NCBI GenBank assembly: GCA_011009095.1
Contig: VTPC01091249.1
Span: 71,819-135,818 of the forward strand
Direction of reading: 5' to 3'
From: Ignelater luminosus
Taxonomy: Eukaryota > Arthropoda > Insecta > Coleoptera > Elateridae
DNA: 64,000 bases
The position numbers and the translations under genes are program-made. Below the pieces are notes generated by a model. That model searched no databases. It was not told the origin of the DNA and worked only from the letters and a program-made list of their open reading frames with translations. Below are positions 47,171 through 60,817 of this stretch, one piece after another; within the stretch, counting starts at the first letter, position 1; the number at the start of each line of letters is the position of its first letter.

Positions 47171-50107
47171 TAAGAAACCGATTTAATTTTGACTCGACCT
47201 ACTGTAAATACTTTTGTTCATTTCAGCGACACCCTATTTGTATAGAGTAAGTGTGCATAGTAAATTTTGTTCATTTAAATCTGCATCCTATTACAGAAAT
47301 CTCAAAAGATAAAAAAGGTTCGTACGTATTTTGTCAAATTTTAAAAAAATTACTACATTAAAAGATATAGTCTGTAAAAATAATTTTTTAGGCAAAACAA
47401 TATAAAATTTACCTGAAATCCAATCAACTTTTTTTGGTAGTCAGTGTATCGTATGTGGTCTCTAAAACAGTTGAGAATACAGAAACCACAGATATCATTT
47501 GTGAATGACTCTGGCAATTGCAAAAGAGTGTGTTTTGTCATTACATTAAACGTTGTCAGTACTATTTGCAATGATAAGGTTATCATTATTGTATAACAGG
47601 ATGTTTCAGCTTTGCATAAAGCTTCTTGCAAACAGTTGCAGTTACAGTTAACATTTTGCTAACAATTCCTTTTGAATTTTTTTTATTGATTGTTTATGTT
47701 TATCAGAAATTACTTAAATAAAGTAAATCAGATTTCATACAAAATACTTTTATTTGCAGAAATGGTTGCTAAATTAATATTTACAGTCTAGGTACAATTA
47801 AAGTTTTCATTAGTCTAAATGTGTAATTGCCATATATTAGGTAAACTACAGACAAAATTTAACAAAACAAAAGCTTAGACGTTTAAAAATTAATATACAG
47901 CCCGTTTAACTTTACTGCATCTAGTTAAATAATGCATATAAATTTACATAAAAATTAAATATTGCGCAAGTAGTATACTTCATTTACTATTTAAACAGAA
48001 AAATTAAATAATGCACGTATTAATTTCAGAGTTTAAGAAATTTTCTGACAGAATAAATCCAAGTTCATCTTATTTATTTTGTTGCAAGTTCAAGCAATGC
48101 AATATGAATTTAGAAAACACAATTATAGATCAATTAATATTACTTACTGCAGCAGTTCTCAAACTTTTTAAATTTTTGTATCATTTGTGCTACCTGAAGT
48201 TTCAAAATCTGATGTACCGTTAGAGTAGCGTTTCTCGATCCTGTAGATTTGTTTGTAAACCACAGAAGATAAAATTCTATTAATCTTTAATTAGGATGCG
48301 ATGTATACCATTTCTGCAGACCACTATCCATTCATATGCTATAGATTGATAAATGTTAAGTACACCGGTGGTGATGTGTATTTGTCGTGCACAAATACCA
48401 TACAGTTATCAGATGATCAAGAATAGCTGTTTATGAAGCACAAACCAAATCTTGTTCACTTTAGTTTTTAATCACCATATTGTGGTGTACATGTTGAGAA
48501 CTGCCACTTTATCATATTAAATATTGAATATAATTTTATTATTTAAATTGTTATTTACTTTACAAAGTCAGTTTTCAAACTAAAAGATGCAATTCGTGTT
48601 TTATTGTATTCAATAATGCAAGTTATGAAATATCCAATTATTAAAATATGCAGCACTTGATAATGCCAATTTTATTATATTATTATTATTATATCTTAAG
48701 GACTAGATCTGCAACATTTTATCATTGCCTTAATTTTTGATCGGAATTTAAAATACAGAAAATGTAATAAGATACTTTCACACACAAAAAGTAACTTTTT
48801 GTTATTCAATAATGCTCAAATATCATACAAAACTATTTTACTGCCTTTGCTATTATTTTCAATCAACAATATTAAAAATAACCATTTCATGATAAGGTAA
48901 AATTAATGATGACATAACTAAAATCTATTACAAAAGAAAATGATTTTATTTTCTATCAACAAATAACCAAACATACAGTAAAGCAAAACAATCATAAACT
49001 GGGACAAAATGGTACTTAAAACAGTCATCGTTGATGACACAAGAATGCATTTAATCAATGTATCCGTGTATTCAATTAATTACATTCATATCACCACTAT
49101 TGTATTTTATGCAAATGCATATTATGTATATACTACTTTTGGTTTATAATCGAAGTAACATCATATAAGGTAAAGTAATCTTTTTTGGTAATTTCGTTAT
49201 TAAGTGATATCAGTTTTATATTCTGTCATGTTATATCAAATAATGGAAAAAAGATAATCTGTTTTTTAAAGATATTTATATTTCAAGCAACAATATATGT
49301 GACCGTGGCTTAAGAAAATGCCCTAAGGAATGCAAAAACTGAATTTCAAGTTTTCTCGAGAAATAAAAACTGAAAAAGAAATGTCATCAGAAACTAATTT
49401 CAGGAAAGAATGAAAGCAATTAATCTACTCTTCAAACATTTTTCTCAGTTGATTTGACCTTTAGGTTGCTCTTCAGACACGGTCACATATTTACAAATGA
49501 TGAAAGTTTCAGATTTACTACACAATGCCATATTACTCAGAAATTTTTGATATGCAGATAACTTATTGGCAAGATTTCTTTAACAAATTGAATTAATACT
49601 TCTTAAAAAATCTGGAATTTATCACCAAAGTTATCTTATACTATACATCTTCAATGTACTTATAAAATACATCTCGGGTATTAATCCTGTGTATTACAAT
49701 CTCAGTATCATTAAAGTTCGTAACAAAAATATTGTTTCTGTGCATAAAATTGGAAACATCTATATTAGATTAGCTAGCAACAAACATGTGAAGTTTTCAA
49801 AACATCTAAGGTAATGAACATAAAAGAAATTTGAGTAAGAAATAATATTTTTACATGTATGTGAGAATCCTTTATAAAAATCTAAAAAACTTCACCTTAT
49901 TGTTCTGTAAAAGATGGAAATAACAACGGAAAATAAAATCATTGGATTGCTTCTGAACTCTTATAAAGCAATAGGAAGTCTTACTAATACTGTACAACAT
50001 TCCTTCCATTTCAATTTAGGAAAGCACATCATATAACAAAAAGTTAATTTTAAACAAAAACTTTAAACAAAGAATATTATGAAGTAAGAACTACATTTAA
50101 GTTTTAT
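47171..50107. other. intergenic DNA; 3' flank of CUL4
   Basis: AT-rich, no gene. The right end should contain the CUL4 3' untranslated region; I did not find one clear AATAAA to mark its end. Confidence 0.5.
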
Positions 50108-53100
50108 CTATGCAACATAATTGTACTGGTTGGGGTTGTCCTTATCACGTTCCATATAATCTCGATCGATAAGAGATTCAATTCTCTTTTTAAGATCAGC
50201 AGGCTGTAAAATATAATAGTTAGATTTAAGATTAGAATCATTTAGTTTTATACACACCTTTACAGGGAATTTAAGTTGCAAATACAACTCGCTAATTAAT
50301 AAATTATGGCTAAGCGTTTTTCTCATTTTCATTATCCTTACAATCGCTGCATCAATTTGATACTGTCGATCTTGATAAACTCTTTCTTCTGTTGCCTTTT
50401 GTTCTTCAGTCTAAAATTAAAAATAAATATGAATAGTTATTCCTAACAAACATGTATACAAAAATCTATAACATACCGTTTCTTTCATTTGGATTTGATT
50501 TATTTTAATACGGTACAGTTTATTAGTAAACTCATTATTGAATTTAAATTTATCGTTATCTTCAATATCACGACCCTTAGGGAATTTGCAGAGAACACGA
50601 GCCTTACCACAAGCTAACGACTGCAAAGTACGGCGCAGTTCTCCATCTTCAATGTTAGTAGCGGCTTTTATGTATTCAAAAGCTAATTCATCTGCAGAGT
50701 TAAATAGCAACAACACCAACGATTGAAACAAAGACACTACTAGTTCTTTTTGACCAGTCTTAAACTTAGCTCTTAAAACACAATGACCTAAAGTTGGTTG
50801 CCAAGTTAACTTACGGCCACTGTGTTTACTAAGATAAAATTTATTAAAGACTTCTAGAAATCGAACCATTTCTTCAGGCATGGTGACATTCATTAATGGG
50901 TAATTCGGCCAATATCCCATTGTAAGAATATTTACAGTCATATCAAGTGGTATTAAATTCTGACTAACATTACCTAAATGCTGCTTGAATGCGACATTAA
51001 TATCCTTACTAAGTTCCATATCCTTGAACATTCCTTCTAATTTCGAGGTAAATCCTCCTCCACACTCTTGTTTTAACTTGCTTAACATACTCTTCTCTGC
51101 ATCTACACTGGCTGACTTTCCAACTAATAATCTTTTAGCTAAATCTTTTTTATAAAAAGCTTCAAATACATCTTTTCCATGTATGAAACGGAAAAGAACC
51201 ATTATTTTATCCAATAACCTTTCTAGTTCCTCTTCTGTAGCTTCTTTATTACCGGCACGTAATTTGGAATCCACAAACTTTGCTAAACAAATTGAATATA
51301 AAATTAGTGATAACTTGACATCTCAAAAATAGGAATTACATTTTCTATGTTAACCAAGATCAATAAATAATAATAGTATGCTGTGAAGGATTCCATACAT
51401 TTTCAATATCAAGTAAACATAAAAATTATTTTCTACCCTTCTTTTAAAATTTAAAATGCTGAAATTATATTAAATGTTTATCAGTATTGTCAATTTAAAT
51501 GTAATGACAGTTCATTAACCTTCAAAATCAGTTACTTGATTTCTTACATTAATTACCATACAACAATTGAAAATAACAAAAATGGTTGTAGTTGTGATGA
51601 CCATTTTCACAGCATACTATTGTTTATAGATCTTGTTTTCAAGTTATTTTTCCAAATTTTTTTTTTCAAATTTTGTGCAAATGATTATGGATTTTATTAA
51701 AGGTCAGTTCTCAGCTATTTAGTTGTTTACAAAAAGGTATACTAAACATTTTTCAAAAAAATACATTGCTTCTGAAGAAATCGCCAAAAAACCATTAGAG
51801 GTTAAGGTGCAAAATGAGGTTGACGTCAATCACAGAAGCATTCAAAATCATTAAAATGTGCTTATCACTATAAATACTTTTTTTCTGGTAACATTTTAAT
51901 GATTTAAAGAAAGAAATCGTATTTACTAATTATCATTATTTATATTGCAACAGTATTATCTTTTCCTTAAAGTAGATAATTTTGTTCTTTATCCATCAAC
52001 TATGATCTAGAAATTTCTAGATTCTATTAATTTCAATTAAAAAATATTCTCACAGTGATTGATATCCAAAACTTGAAAAGTTATTAGCATTTAAATTTCA
52101 ATAATCTTTCTAATTATCAGAATGCTATTACATTGGCAAGGAGCGGTATCAAATAGTTGATGGTCCAGTAAAGTTGTCCATATACCTGACCGCTATGCAT
52201 TTAAGCATGTTGAGTTTATCGATATTACTTAAGCGGAGGACTAAACATGTGCAATTCGCGTAAGATAGTTACGTATTTTCTGCAAGATAAGCACAGGCCA
52301 GTGGTGCAACACATTTTCGTTTTATTATATGCATGTATACGTACATTGATATAATACTTGGTAAACGCTCCACCGCTGGCACGATCACGTCACCGATTCC
52401 TTTCATGATGCATCAACTAACTGATACCGCTCCTTGTACATTAGCAAAAATTAGAGTTCCTAAATGGTAACGGTAGTTTATTAGAGTTTGAACACAGATG
52501 TCAGGATCTCTTTCTAAGCCAATATTGTGCAACAAATATCAATGCATGTCAAGTCAAAATTGATTCTAGGTTATATCTCCTAAATAGATTAATATTCTCT
52601 TATCCTTTTATGCATGGAATGTACTTGTAATTAAACAAAATTCTTATAAAAACAGATTTAAATGTCCGTTAGACATTACAATTTATTAATTCAATTTTGT
52701 TTTTAAAAATGCCAATTTTCCAAAATTCAACTTTAATATACAAACTATTGTAAAAAGTTACGACATGCTTGTCTAAACTCTAATTAAGTAATCATTAACA
52801 TTTAGGAACTCAAGTAAAAACTATTCTACAAAAAAAATAGTAAATTATAAAATGCTTACCTATTAATTCTGCTGGTTTGTTAGCTCTTTGATTAATAAAG
52901 TGTTCAAATGCTTCTTTTAGTGAATTGCTAAATTTCTCATTTCTGTTAAAGCAAGTAGCTACTATATTATCCATCATATCTTTGAAGTCCAATAATTCTT
53001 GAACCATAGTCTTGTCTTTCTCAGGATCAATCACAATAGTACGACCAAATTTCTTAATATAACCATTGAATGCAACACACAATTCAGAATGTCCATTTTT

Positions 53101-54189
53101 AACACGTCCAAACAATGAATATAACAGAGTTAAATCGTGAAGACGATTTTCTTCTAAAAGTCCATCTAAGCCCTTCTGTAAAATATTTGTTATGTGTTCT
53201 GTAAGGAGTTGTTTCTCTACTGTGTGAATTAACCGAGGCTTTGTACTAGAATCTAAATAATGTAAAATACGTTCATTTTCTTCTGCAAGCCTTTTATCAA
53301 CATGAGCTAGATATTCAGGGACTTCTAATTCCTGCATAAGACGCATACCTTCTGCTGCATATAAACGTTCAGTTGCAAGTAAAAACTTATCTTCAAATGC
53401 TTTCTGGTAAATCTGAAGATCTGTTAACATTCTCAATAATGACTTCAGTAAAGTACGATCGACAGCATCTCCTTGACGCTCTTTTTCAATAAGCATTAAC
53501 AAACCTTCAACTACACGAGTTTGAACTAATGTATTAGCCATAATATACTGACGGAACAAATCCAAACCCATATCCCATATTGAAGCAATTTGTGCATTTT
53601 GTAACACATATGTTCGATCTAAATATAAGAAAATACTACGAATCATTATCATTTGGTGACAATGTGCTTGCCAGGTTTCATTCATCTTTTTGAGAAACAG
53701 AAACCGATCCATGTTTTCTGCAAGAAACTGTTCGATGTTATGACGAACATGATTATCTGTCAGTCTGCGAAGATTATTGTATATTGTATGTGCCATCTTA
53801 TGATTGCACATATTTTCTACAGCTTGATAAAGCTCTTCCAAAGAATATTCATTGCGAGTGGAATTCTGTATTGCTAAAACAGCTTCCTCTAACTTACTCC
53901 ATGTCTGTTCACGATAATCATCTGGAAGCCTGGGTTCACTTTTTAAATTTTTTATTACAATCTTTTTAGTAGTTGTGGGCTTCAAATTAAGAATATTTAA
54001 GTTCCGATTTAATCCATTTGAGGTAATGGCTGAAAAATTAGCCCTTTTATTCTTTTCATTGGAATTGTCACTCATGTTTTCATCTACTTCCACAGTTTCC
54101 CGTTTTCTTTTACCAGCTCCTAGGTATTCACTAGTCCTTCTAACATTCACTGGACTGATGTCCTCGGAGTTTCTATTGTGTCTTGACAT
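50108..54189 (-). CDS. CUL4: cullin-4
   Basis: Scaffold of the CUL4-DDB1 ubiquitin ligases, which act mainly in the nucleus on replication and repair factors. Four minus-strand exons: 54189-52860, 51282-50477, 50410-50258, 50203-50108, all GT-AG and in phase, giving 794 residues. The N-terminus is polar with a basic KRKRE that may act in nuclear import; then the cullin repeats that hold DDB1 (LYQAVENMC..., [20 protein letters not shown]), and the cullin homology domain from exon 2 ([49 protein letters not shown]). Exon 3 has the neddylation site [11 protein letters not shown] (Lys about 740), and exon 4 the winged helix end [14 protein letters not shown]. Exon 1 joins exon 2 as [13 protein letters not shown], as in human CUL4A and CUL4B. 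Intron 1 is 1577 nt and contains a hAT MITE. No damage seen. Confidence 0.95.
52137..52436. mobile_element. hAT-type MITE in CUL4 intron 1
   Basis: 300 bp. Ends CAAGGAGCGGTATCAAATAG and, on minus from 52436, CAAGGAGCGGTATCAGTTAG, matching for about 25 nt. Flanking 8-mers TACATTGG (52129-52136) and TACATTAG (52437-52444) differ at one base, the target duplication size of hAT elements. Non-coding. Confidence 0.85.
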
Positions 54190-56701
54190 AGAAGCACATC
54201 ACAGACACAAACAAGAAAAGAAAAATCGTAATAGATAATCAAATGTATTTTAAAAACTAAAAGTAACGCAAAAAATAATGCTTTGTACAACCAACATCAT
54301 GTGTCTGAAGGTTTTCATTTTATTCCCCAAGTCCCACTGTCAAACGTCAAATACTACAGCGTCATTTTTGTCAAAATAAAGGTCATAAAAAAAAAAGAGA
54401 GTCAAAACATCTTAACGCGGGCTGTTTAAAAGCTATCAATTTTATACCAAAAGGGACTAAACTACCTTGTCAGTAATACTTTTAACTCTTATCTAGACAC
54501 ATTATTAATTTATCACAGAAAATGTTAATAAAGGCTTTTACTTCTATTTACCTTTCAAACTGTTAATCATAACACAATGTTTCTTTAGTATTTGCATTAT
54601 CCATGCTGGGCTTACCAGAATTTTATAACCTTTCGATACGTTTCTTTCTTTTCACCTATAATATTATTCACAAGAACATACAACATCTTTAACATTTATC
54701 CCTTATATGACGATGTTTTTTAAATTTGCACTTTAATCCTTTATGACATTATAAAATAATAATTACGTAAACACAATTAACATAGTACCCCATATTACAT
54801 ATTTGGTTTTTTAAATTTTTAAAATGTCTAGTTGATCGCTAACGGACAAATATCATTTAGAGACGGTTCTTGTATAAGGTCCACGCATAGCATACGCAAT
54901 CTAAAATCTACGCAAAGGTTTTACCGCAGACGGCAGAGTGTTGTCATATTTATAGACATTTACGGAAACTGAACTGGTATAGTACACCTGGCATGGATCT
55001 TAAAGCTAATTTCTTCTCAGTAACTATACATTTTAGGCATATTACGTATTTTTTCAATAGACTCAATTTCCTTATGCAAAAGTTAAGTGCTTAACAATTT
55101 TATGGATTGTTAAACATTTGCCTTTGTTAAAAACTTGTTTTTATAGAAAGGTAGGAAAGTAGGAAACAAACTTTTATCATTCTGAAAGGTTGAAGAATTT
55201 GAGTACGGGACTTTGTGTTTACCTGCGCAGCAGGTAGCTTGTAATCCGTCTATTGTTCCATAAGTTAAGAAGATTGCGCCTATTAGAAATGTACGCACTT
55301 TAATAGAATGGAGACTTATTTCTATAGTGGTGTTTATTCTATACGAATCTGATATTCACTTTGCTTGAAGTGGGTTAGATTTTTTAAAGAAATGGTTGCT
55401 TTTTTTATATGGACGCCATCTTAGCTTTTTGGCTTTAGAAAATTATCTATCTTAGGATAAATTAGAGAACCGACTATACGCTTCACTTTGAAAATGCAGT
55501 ACAGAAAAGATAAGCAATTTATTTCTTATGGGAGTTTGCACGACGCTATTGACATTTTACACAGCGATAAAGCACAAAGAATGTAATATTTAAACAAACA
55601 CAGTCGCGATATCACCATTTCTTTTAAAAAATGAAAATACAATGACTTCGTCCACGTGAACTGAAAATGATCGATATAATTAAAATCTAATTAAACAGAG
55701 AAAGGCAATTCGTAATAATTTTGCTCGAGGATACTATTACTAATCATTTTAGAAGATTGCGGATGATAACTACCCAATGGATAAAAGACTATATCTAGCT
55801 TTATTGTGTTGCGAATTAGACACATAGAGCTATTTCTTTTCAGTAGAACATTTGCACAGTTGCACTTGTATGCACGAGCCGGTAGTGTTGCTAAACGAAA
55901 CAATCGGAAATTCTAATATCTCAGCTAAAACTTTTTCCACTCTCCAAATTATTGTGAGTGATACCGCAGTTACTTGAAAGAGGGTCGCAAGTTTGTTTAT
56001 CATTCAATGTATTATACTCGGATTTGACATTGATCTACTAGAAAATATAAATACAATTGTAAAAATTACATCAGAAACGAATTGACAATATATTTTACAT
56101 GAAATAACTAAGGTTGAAGTTTTTAAAACGGGGATTGGTAGCCAGTACACCCAGTGTAAAATGGCCCGTATAAGCGTTCTATCAGGGCTTCGTTAGCCTC
56201 AACCGTCACTTGCGTGTGAAATAAAGCAATCGACCTTGGTCCCCGCCGTACGTCTTTTTTGTGCATTGTTATGGTAAAAATGAGCGTAGTCACAAAAACA
56301 AGGTCAATATTCCAGCAGATTTTATTACTGCTACATTGCAATTTGATGAAAGTTGGTCCGCACGATATAAATATACAATTAAATACTCTATTTCTTTTTA
56401 TTTATTAAGTAAATTACTTACAATGTTCTTATTTACATGCTAATACTATAACATAAAACAAATTTTTAAAAATAATTTCATCAAACATCGCAATGCTAAA
56501 ATGTAACAAAAGTAATTAATAAGAAATCTTAATATACGCTGTAATATAAAACAAGCAATTAAATTAGAAAAACCTTGAATAATTATTATTAATTACTGTC
56601 ATATCTCGTTTCTTGACTGGTTTTAAAAGCTTCAACCGGACCCAATGTGCTCCAAAGGAACCTGTACTGTATTCTCAAAATACAATAGTTGGAGAAGGCG
56701 G

Positions 56702-56757
56702 TGTGATTCATCGATGCAGAAACATAAAACTGTTCGGTCGAGTTCATTTTGCAAATT
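56702..56757 (+). repeat. partial copy of the 60546-60742 MITE
   Basis: TGTGATTCATCGATGCAGAA followed by AAACTGTTCGGTCGAGTTCA, nearly the same as 60564-60617. The preceding GAGAAGGCGG also matches that element's end region. Only half of the element can be recognised here. Confidence 0.75.
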
Positions 56758-56945
56758 TCCGACGACTTCAAAACTATTAACCTATAAACTTTGAATACAT
56801 TATAATCTCGATCATTCAACAAGTCAATTTTTAATGGTTGGACAATAAGCACCGGCATTAAAGAGATTTAATTAAATTATCCAGATTCTTCAACACAACG
56901 GGATCGTCTTAAACTCGGTGCACAGGAGACGATAGACAAGGTAAG

Positions 56946-56990
56946 ATAATAATAATCATAATAATAATAATAATAATAATAATCAAATAA
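56946..56990. repeat. (AAT)n microsatellite
   Basis: About twelve units of TAA with one C interruption at each end. Confidence 0.95.
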
Positions 56991-57269
56991 GGATAGATTT
57001 CACCTAATCATGCATAATGGTAACTTTTCAAGTAAATCTGGAACGTCCAAAAGTCACGAGATTTTCAATACCATCAGACAAAGATAAATTTGTAATCCTA
57101 TGAAGGATACAGACAACAAAGAATAACTGGTTCGAGAAAAGGTGATTCAACTTTCATCCATCAGAAAGACCTATGATGAACACAATTTATTTTTCCAGTT
57201 CAAAAAATTATACTTGAAAAGTCGAAAAAACACTTTTTGATGTTTTCCCAATACACCTACTCAGATTTA

Positions 57270-58563
57270 CGAAGGTGGTCTGAAAAGTTTCCGACCTCAA
57301 CGTGAAGATGGCAGCACTCGTAAATAAAAGCTACTGAATTTCGTTGTTCATCTGTTGACAGTTACTCACCAAAGTTTCAGCCATTTTGGACGCGCAGTTT
57401 TTATGTAACAGTCGTTTGAGTGAGTTGATGTGAGTTTTTTTGTGAAAATGGACAAAATCGAGTATCGAGCTGTCATTAAATATTTGTTTTTGAAAGGCAA
57501 TACGCCTTCGCAAATAAAAGATGAGTTGGATTCTGTGTATGGGAACTCTGTACCATCATTTACCACAGTGAAATTTTGGGCTGCTGAATTTAAACGTGGC
57601 CGTAAGAGCTTGGGAGACCATGAACGTTCGGGACGTCCAAAAACTGCAACTACCGACGAAAACATCGCCAAAGTTCACCAAATGGTGCTAGACGACCGCC
57701 GAATTAAAGTGACAGAGATAGCAGAGATTATGAACATGTCAAAAGAACGTGTTTGTCACATATTAAATCAACATTTAGGCATGAGAAAGCTGTCCGCGCG
57801 TTGGGTGCCGCGTTTGCTCACGTTAGACCAAAAACGTGTTCGAATGAATATTTCCAACGCTCTTTTGGCGCAGTTTAGGTGAAATAAATCCGAGTTTTGG
57901 CGCCGATTAATTACTGTAGATGAAACTTGGATACACCATTATACGCCCGAAACAAAAATACAGTCCAAACAGTGGACTGCAAAGGGGGAACCGGCTCCAA
58001 AAAAAGCAAAAACTGTTTTTTCGGCTCGGAAAGTGATGACGACTGTTTTTTGGGACAGTCATGGAGTTATTTTAATCGATTATCTTCAAAAAGGAAAAAA
58101 CCATTACAGGAGCATACTATGCATCATTACTTGACAAGCTGAAGGCAGAACTTGCGAAAAAACGGCCACATTTGCAGAAAAAGAAAATCCTGTTTCACCA
58201 AGACAACGCACCGTCTCACACCTCAGCGGTTGCCATGGCGAAAATCCACGAATTACGGTTTGAACTGCTTGACCATCCGCCTTACTCACCAGATCTAGCC
58301 CCAAGCGACTTCTTTTTGTTCCCTCATCTAAAAATTGCGCTCCGAGGACATAGATTTTCGTCAAATGAAGAGGCAATCACCTTCGTGAACAATTATTTTG
58401 CAGAGAAAAATGCCGAGTACTATTTGGACGGGTTACAGAGATGGGAGCATCGCTGGGAGAAGTGTGTAGAGTTACAAGGAGACTATGTTGAAAAATAAAA
58501 AAAAATTTTCAGAAAAAATGTCTTGTATCTTTGTTAGGTCGGAAACTTTTCAGACCACCCTCG
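57270..58563 (+). mobile_element. mariner (DD34D), 1294 bp, nearly intact
   Basis: 28-nt inverted ends starting CGAAGGTGGTCTGAAAAGTT (57270-57297; 58536-58563 on minus) with one mismatch, flanked by TA (57268-57269 and 58564-58565). One transposase gene inside with a single nonsense codon and a single frameshift. Confidence 0.95.
57448..58498 (+). pseudogene. mariner transposase, one stop and one frameshift
   Basis: From the ATG at 57448: two helix-turn-helix motifs (YRAVIKYLFLKGNTPSQIKD; KVTEIAEIMNMSKERVCHIL), the RSGRPKTATT linker, WVPRLLT, then a TGA at 57880-57882 where relatives have Arg or a similar residue. The catalytic domain follows: TVDETWIHHY (first Asp), an extra A in the A-run near 58100 that shifts the frame, HQDNAPSH (second) and YSPDLAPSDFFLFP (third; 34 residues apart). 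It ends GDYVEK at 58498. All catalytic residues are intact. Restoring function would need two changes, so this copy has decayed little. Confidence 0.93.
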
Positions 58564-58580
58564 TAAGTATGTTTGCATTA

Positions 58581-59032
58581 CATGGGTGTTTTACTTAAAA
58601 CTTCAATGCCAAATATTTTGATAATTGAATTTTGTAATCGGCGTTCGCTAGAGAGTAAAAATAGTTTTGCTTAATGCCAATGTAGTTACTTTAAATCCTA
58701 AGATGTATATAGATGGCGTTCTGGTGCAAAAATATTTTTCGATCCTAAAAACGTTCAGATGTAAAGCATTTAAAAGATAATTTAATTTAGAGTATTTTTT
58801 TGTCCAATGACAAAATTGCTAGCCTTTTATTTCTAAACAGTACTGACATTCAAATTAGAATATCTTGGAAACCTTTGCACCAAAACGCCATCTACATCTT
58901 ACGATTTGAAGTAATTACATTGGCATAAAAATAAATTTACTTTTACTCTCTAGCGAATGCCGTTTACAAAATTCAAATATCTTGTTTAATTACTAAAATA
59001 TCTCGCCTGAGAGTTTTAAGTGACACACCCTT
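58581..59032. mobile_element. foldback MITE with about 150-nt arms
   Basis: 452 bp flanked by TA (58579-58580 and 59033-59034). The left arm (about 58583-58735) is repeated inverted in the right arm (about 58868-59030) through GTTCGCTAGAGAGTAAAA, ATGCCAATGTAGTTACTT and AAGATGTA...GATGGCGTTYTGGTGCAAA, with small gaps. The loop is about 130 nt. The RNA would fold into a very long hairpin. No coding capacity. It starts 17 nt after the neighbouring mariner. Confidence 0.88.
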
Positions 59033-59184
59033 TATACTGCCATAGATAAAAGAATAATACAACTTTCCGTTCAACCGAATACAAATTCGAAAAGAATCTT
59101 TGTACAATCAAAGTACAAGTTCCATATAGTTTATAAACTGCATCCTTGTTTTCAGAGCATTCAATATAAAAATAATAATAAATA

Positions 59185-59673
59185 CCGGGTGGCTATAAAG
59201 AAATGCGTCTTGTTGGACGGTTAATAGTTTCTGACAAGTAGCAGACTTTGGTCACTTATAGTCATAAGAGTAAAAAACAAGTGTTTAAAAGAAAAATCAT
59301 TTATTGATCAAAACAACTGAACAGCTCATCCAAAAGTAGATTTTATGAGCGCATTAACTTTTATCTGTAAATGTTTTAGATTGGTCCACCATTTGTAACA
59401 CTCCTTAGTTTGAATTTAAATTTTAGTACAGGTCTTCTAATTACATTTTAAGACGTTTTTGGTCCCACCTCTTTAATTCTGAGAATCTAGGATATCGGTT
59501 TCTTGAACTATCAAATTTGAAAATTCCTAGCGTTTTCAGTATTAAGAAACGCAACTTTACAAGAACGTTTTCTGATCCTTTGGTTGATAAACTGTAAAAG
59601 TCCTTCCTGCTACCTTTAATACAAGTAAAGATATTTAACCCCAAAATAGGACGCATTTTCTATAGCCATCCGG
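59185..59673. mobile_element. MITE with TA duplication
   Basis: 489 bp. Ends CCGGGTGGCTATAAAGAAAT and, on minus from 59673, CCGGATGGCTATAGAAAATG, similar for about 25 nt; TA at 59183-59184 and 59674-59675. Non-coding. Likely a Tc1/mariner-dependent element. Confidence 0.78.
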
Positions 59674-59675
59674 TA

Positions 59676-60545
59676 CATCCCAGTTTTCATTGGTTGCCAA
59701 TTTGGGTATTATTAGACAGTGTCCACAATAAGAATAAATTTGTAATCCATAGCTTGAATATTAATCGTTTCGAGTAAGTCATGGCCAACTATGCATTTCA
59801 TTACAAAAAAATACAGTGCATGGTATTTGTCAGAAATAGGAAAGTTATATCTGTCCCATTTGATTAACGTATTAAAAACATTTTGATATAATTACAAAGT
59901 GCATCAAAAGTTGTAGAACGGTGCCAAATTTCATTCCGAAATCTGTTACCATATTGAAAATTATGAAAAAAAAACAATTTTTCTAAAAAAAAAAGTTAAC
60001 ACCACGTATCTCGAAAACGACGAGGAATTGGACATATGTTAATCCAAACTTGTTTTCTTAAAATATGCCCAGGAATCACCTCTTGAAGTTTGTACAGCAC
60101 CTGATGATACACCCTGTATATTTAGACGACAGTTTCAAAAACAAAACCCTTGAAGAATTGGAAAATGGAAATTTACGGCTACAATTTTAATTATAGCAGA
60201 AAGCAACAACACTAAATGTTATTTCAACCTCGCACAAATACTTGCATCGATTGTATTATACACCAAACCATTCCTAGAATACAATCTGTAGAATCTGGAA
60301 TATAAATGTATAAATGTAAAATGAATACTTTAATCTCACATCAAAATGGTTACGCACACACGCCTCTTTACAACAAATTACTTATTAAGAACTACTGGGT
60401 GCACTGGCGAGAGTATCAAAAGTCTCCATCTCGCGGCGCTAACGGCTACTATTGCCTGTTACAGAAGTTGCCTAATAAGTAGGCGAGACATATATGAAAA
60501 TGAGTTAAGATTAACAATAGATTAAAAGAGGCTAATAAAAATTTA
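59676..60545. other. no gene; probable end of another repeat at 60108-60120
   Basis: 60100-60120 reads GATACACCCTGTATA, the inverted form of the TACAGGGTG-type end found on several insect elements, but I could not find a partner on the left. Otherwise AT-rich and non-coding. Confidence 0.4.
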
Positions 60546-60742
60546 TCAGATAGAAAAGACAGTGTGACTCATCAGCGCAGAAATACAAAACTGTTCGGTC
60601 GAGTCCATTTTGCAAATCGATGTGTGCTACGCATTGCATTGACGTTCATCTGTCTTCAATTTGCTCTTCTGTCTTGTTTTGTTTATGATGGCAACATACA
60701 TTCGCGTCGATTTTGATGATTCACGCTGCCTTCTCTATCTGA
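60546..60742. mobile_element. 197-bp MITE
   Basis: Ends TCAGATAGAAAAGACAGTGT and, on minus from 60742, TCAGATAGAGAAGGCAGCGT, continuing GA(C/A)TCATC; TA at 60544-60545 and 60743-60744. A half copy lies at 56702-56757. Confidence 0.8.
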
Positions 60743-60817
60743 TACATTTATATATCGAAACTGAACCGGACTGAACTGAACTTTCACGGTCCAAATCATT
60801 AATAAATCAACTTCTTT

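Larger units (their letters stand above)
54190..57267. other. intergenic DNA upstream of CUL4
   Basis: The first ~250 nt should hold the CUL4 promoter and leader. The rest has no gene. 56702-56757 is a dispersed repeat and 56946-56990 a microsatellite (listed separately). 56120-56260 is more GC-rich than its surroundings, without an assignable function. Confidence 0.5.

Noticed and set aside
53653-54238. three plus-strand frames of 60-87 codons
   Set aside because: Shadows of CUL4 exon 1.
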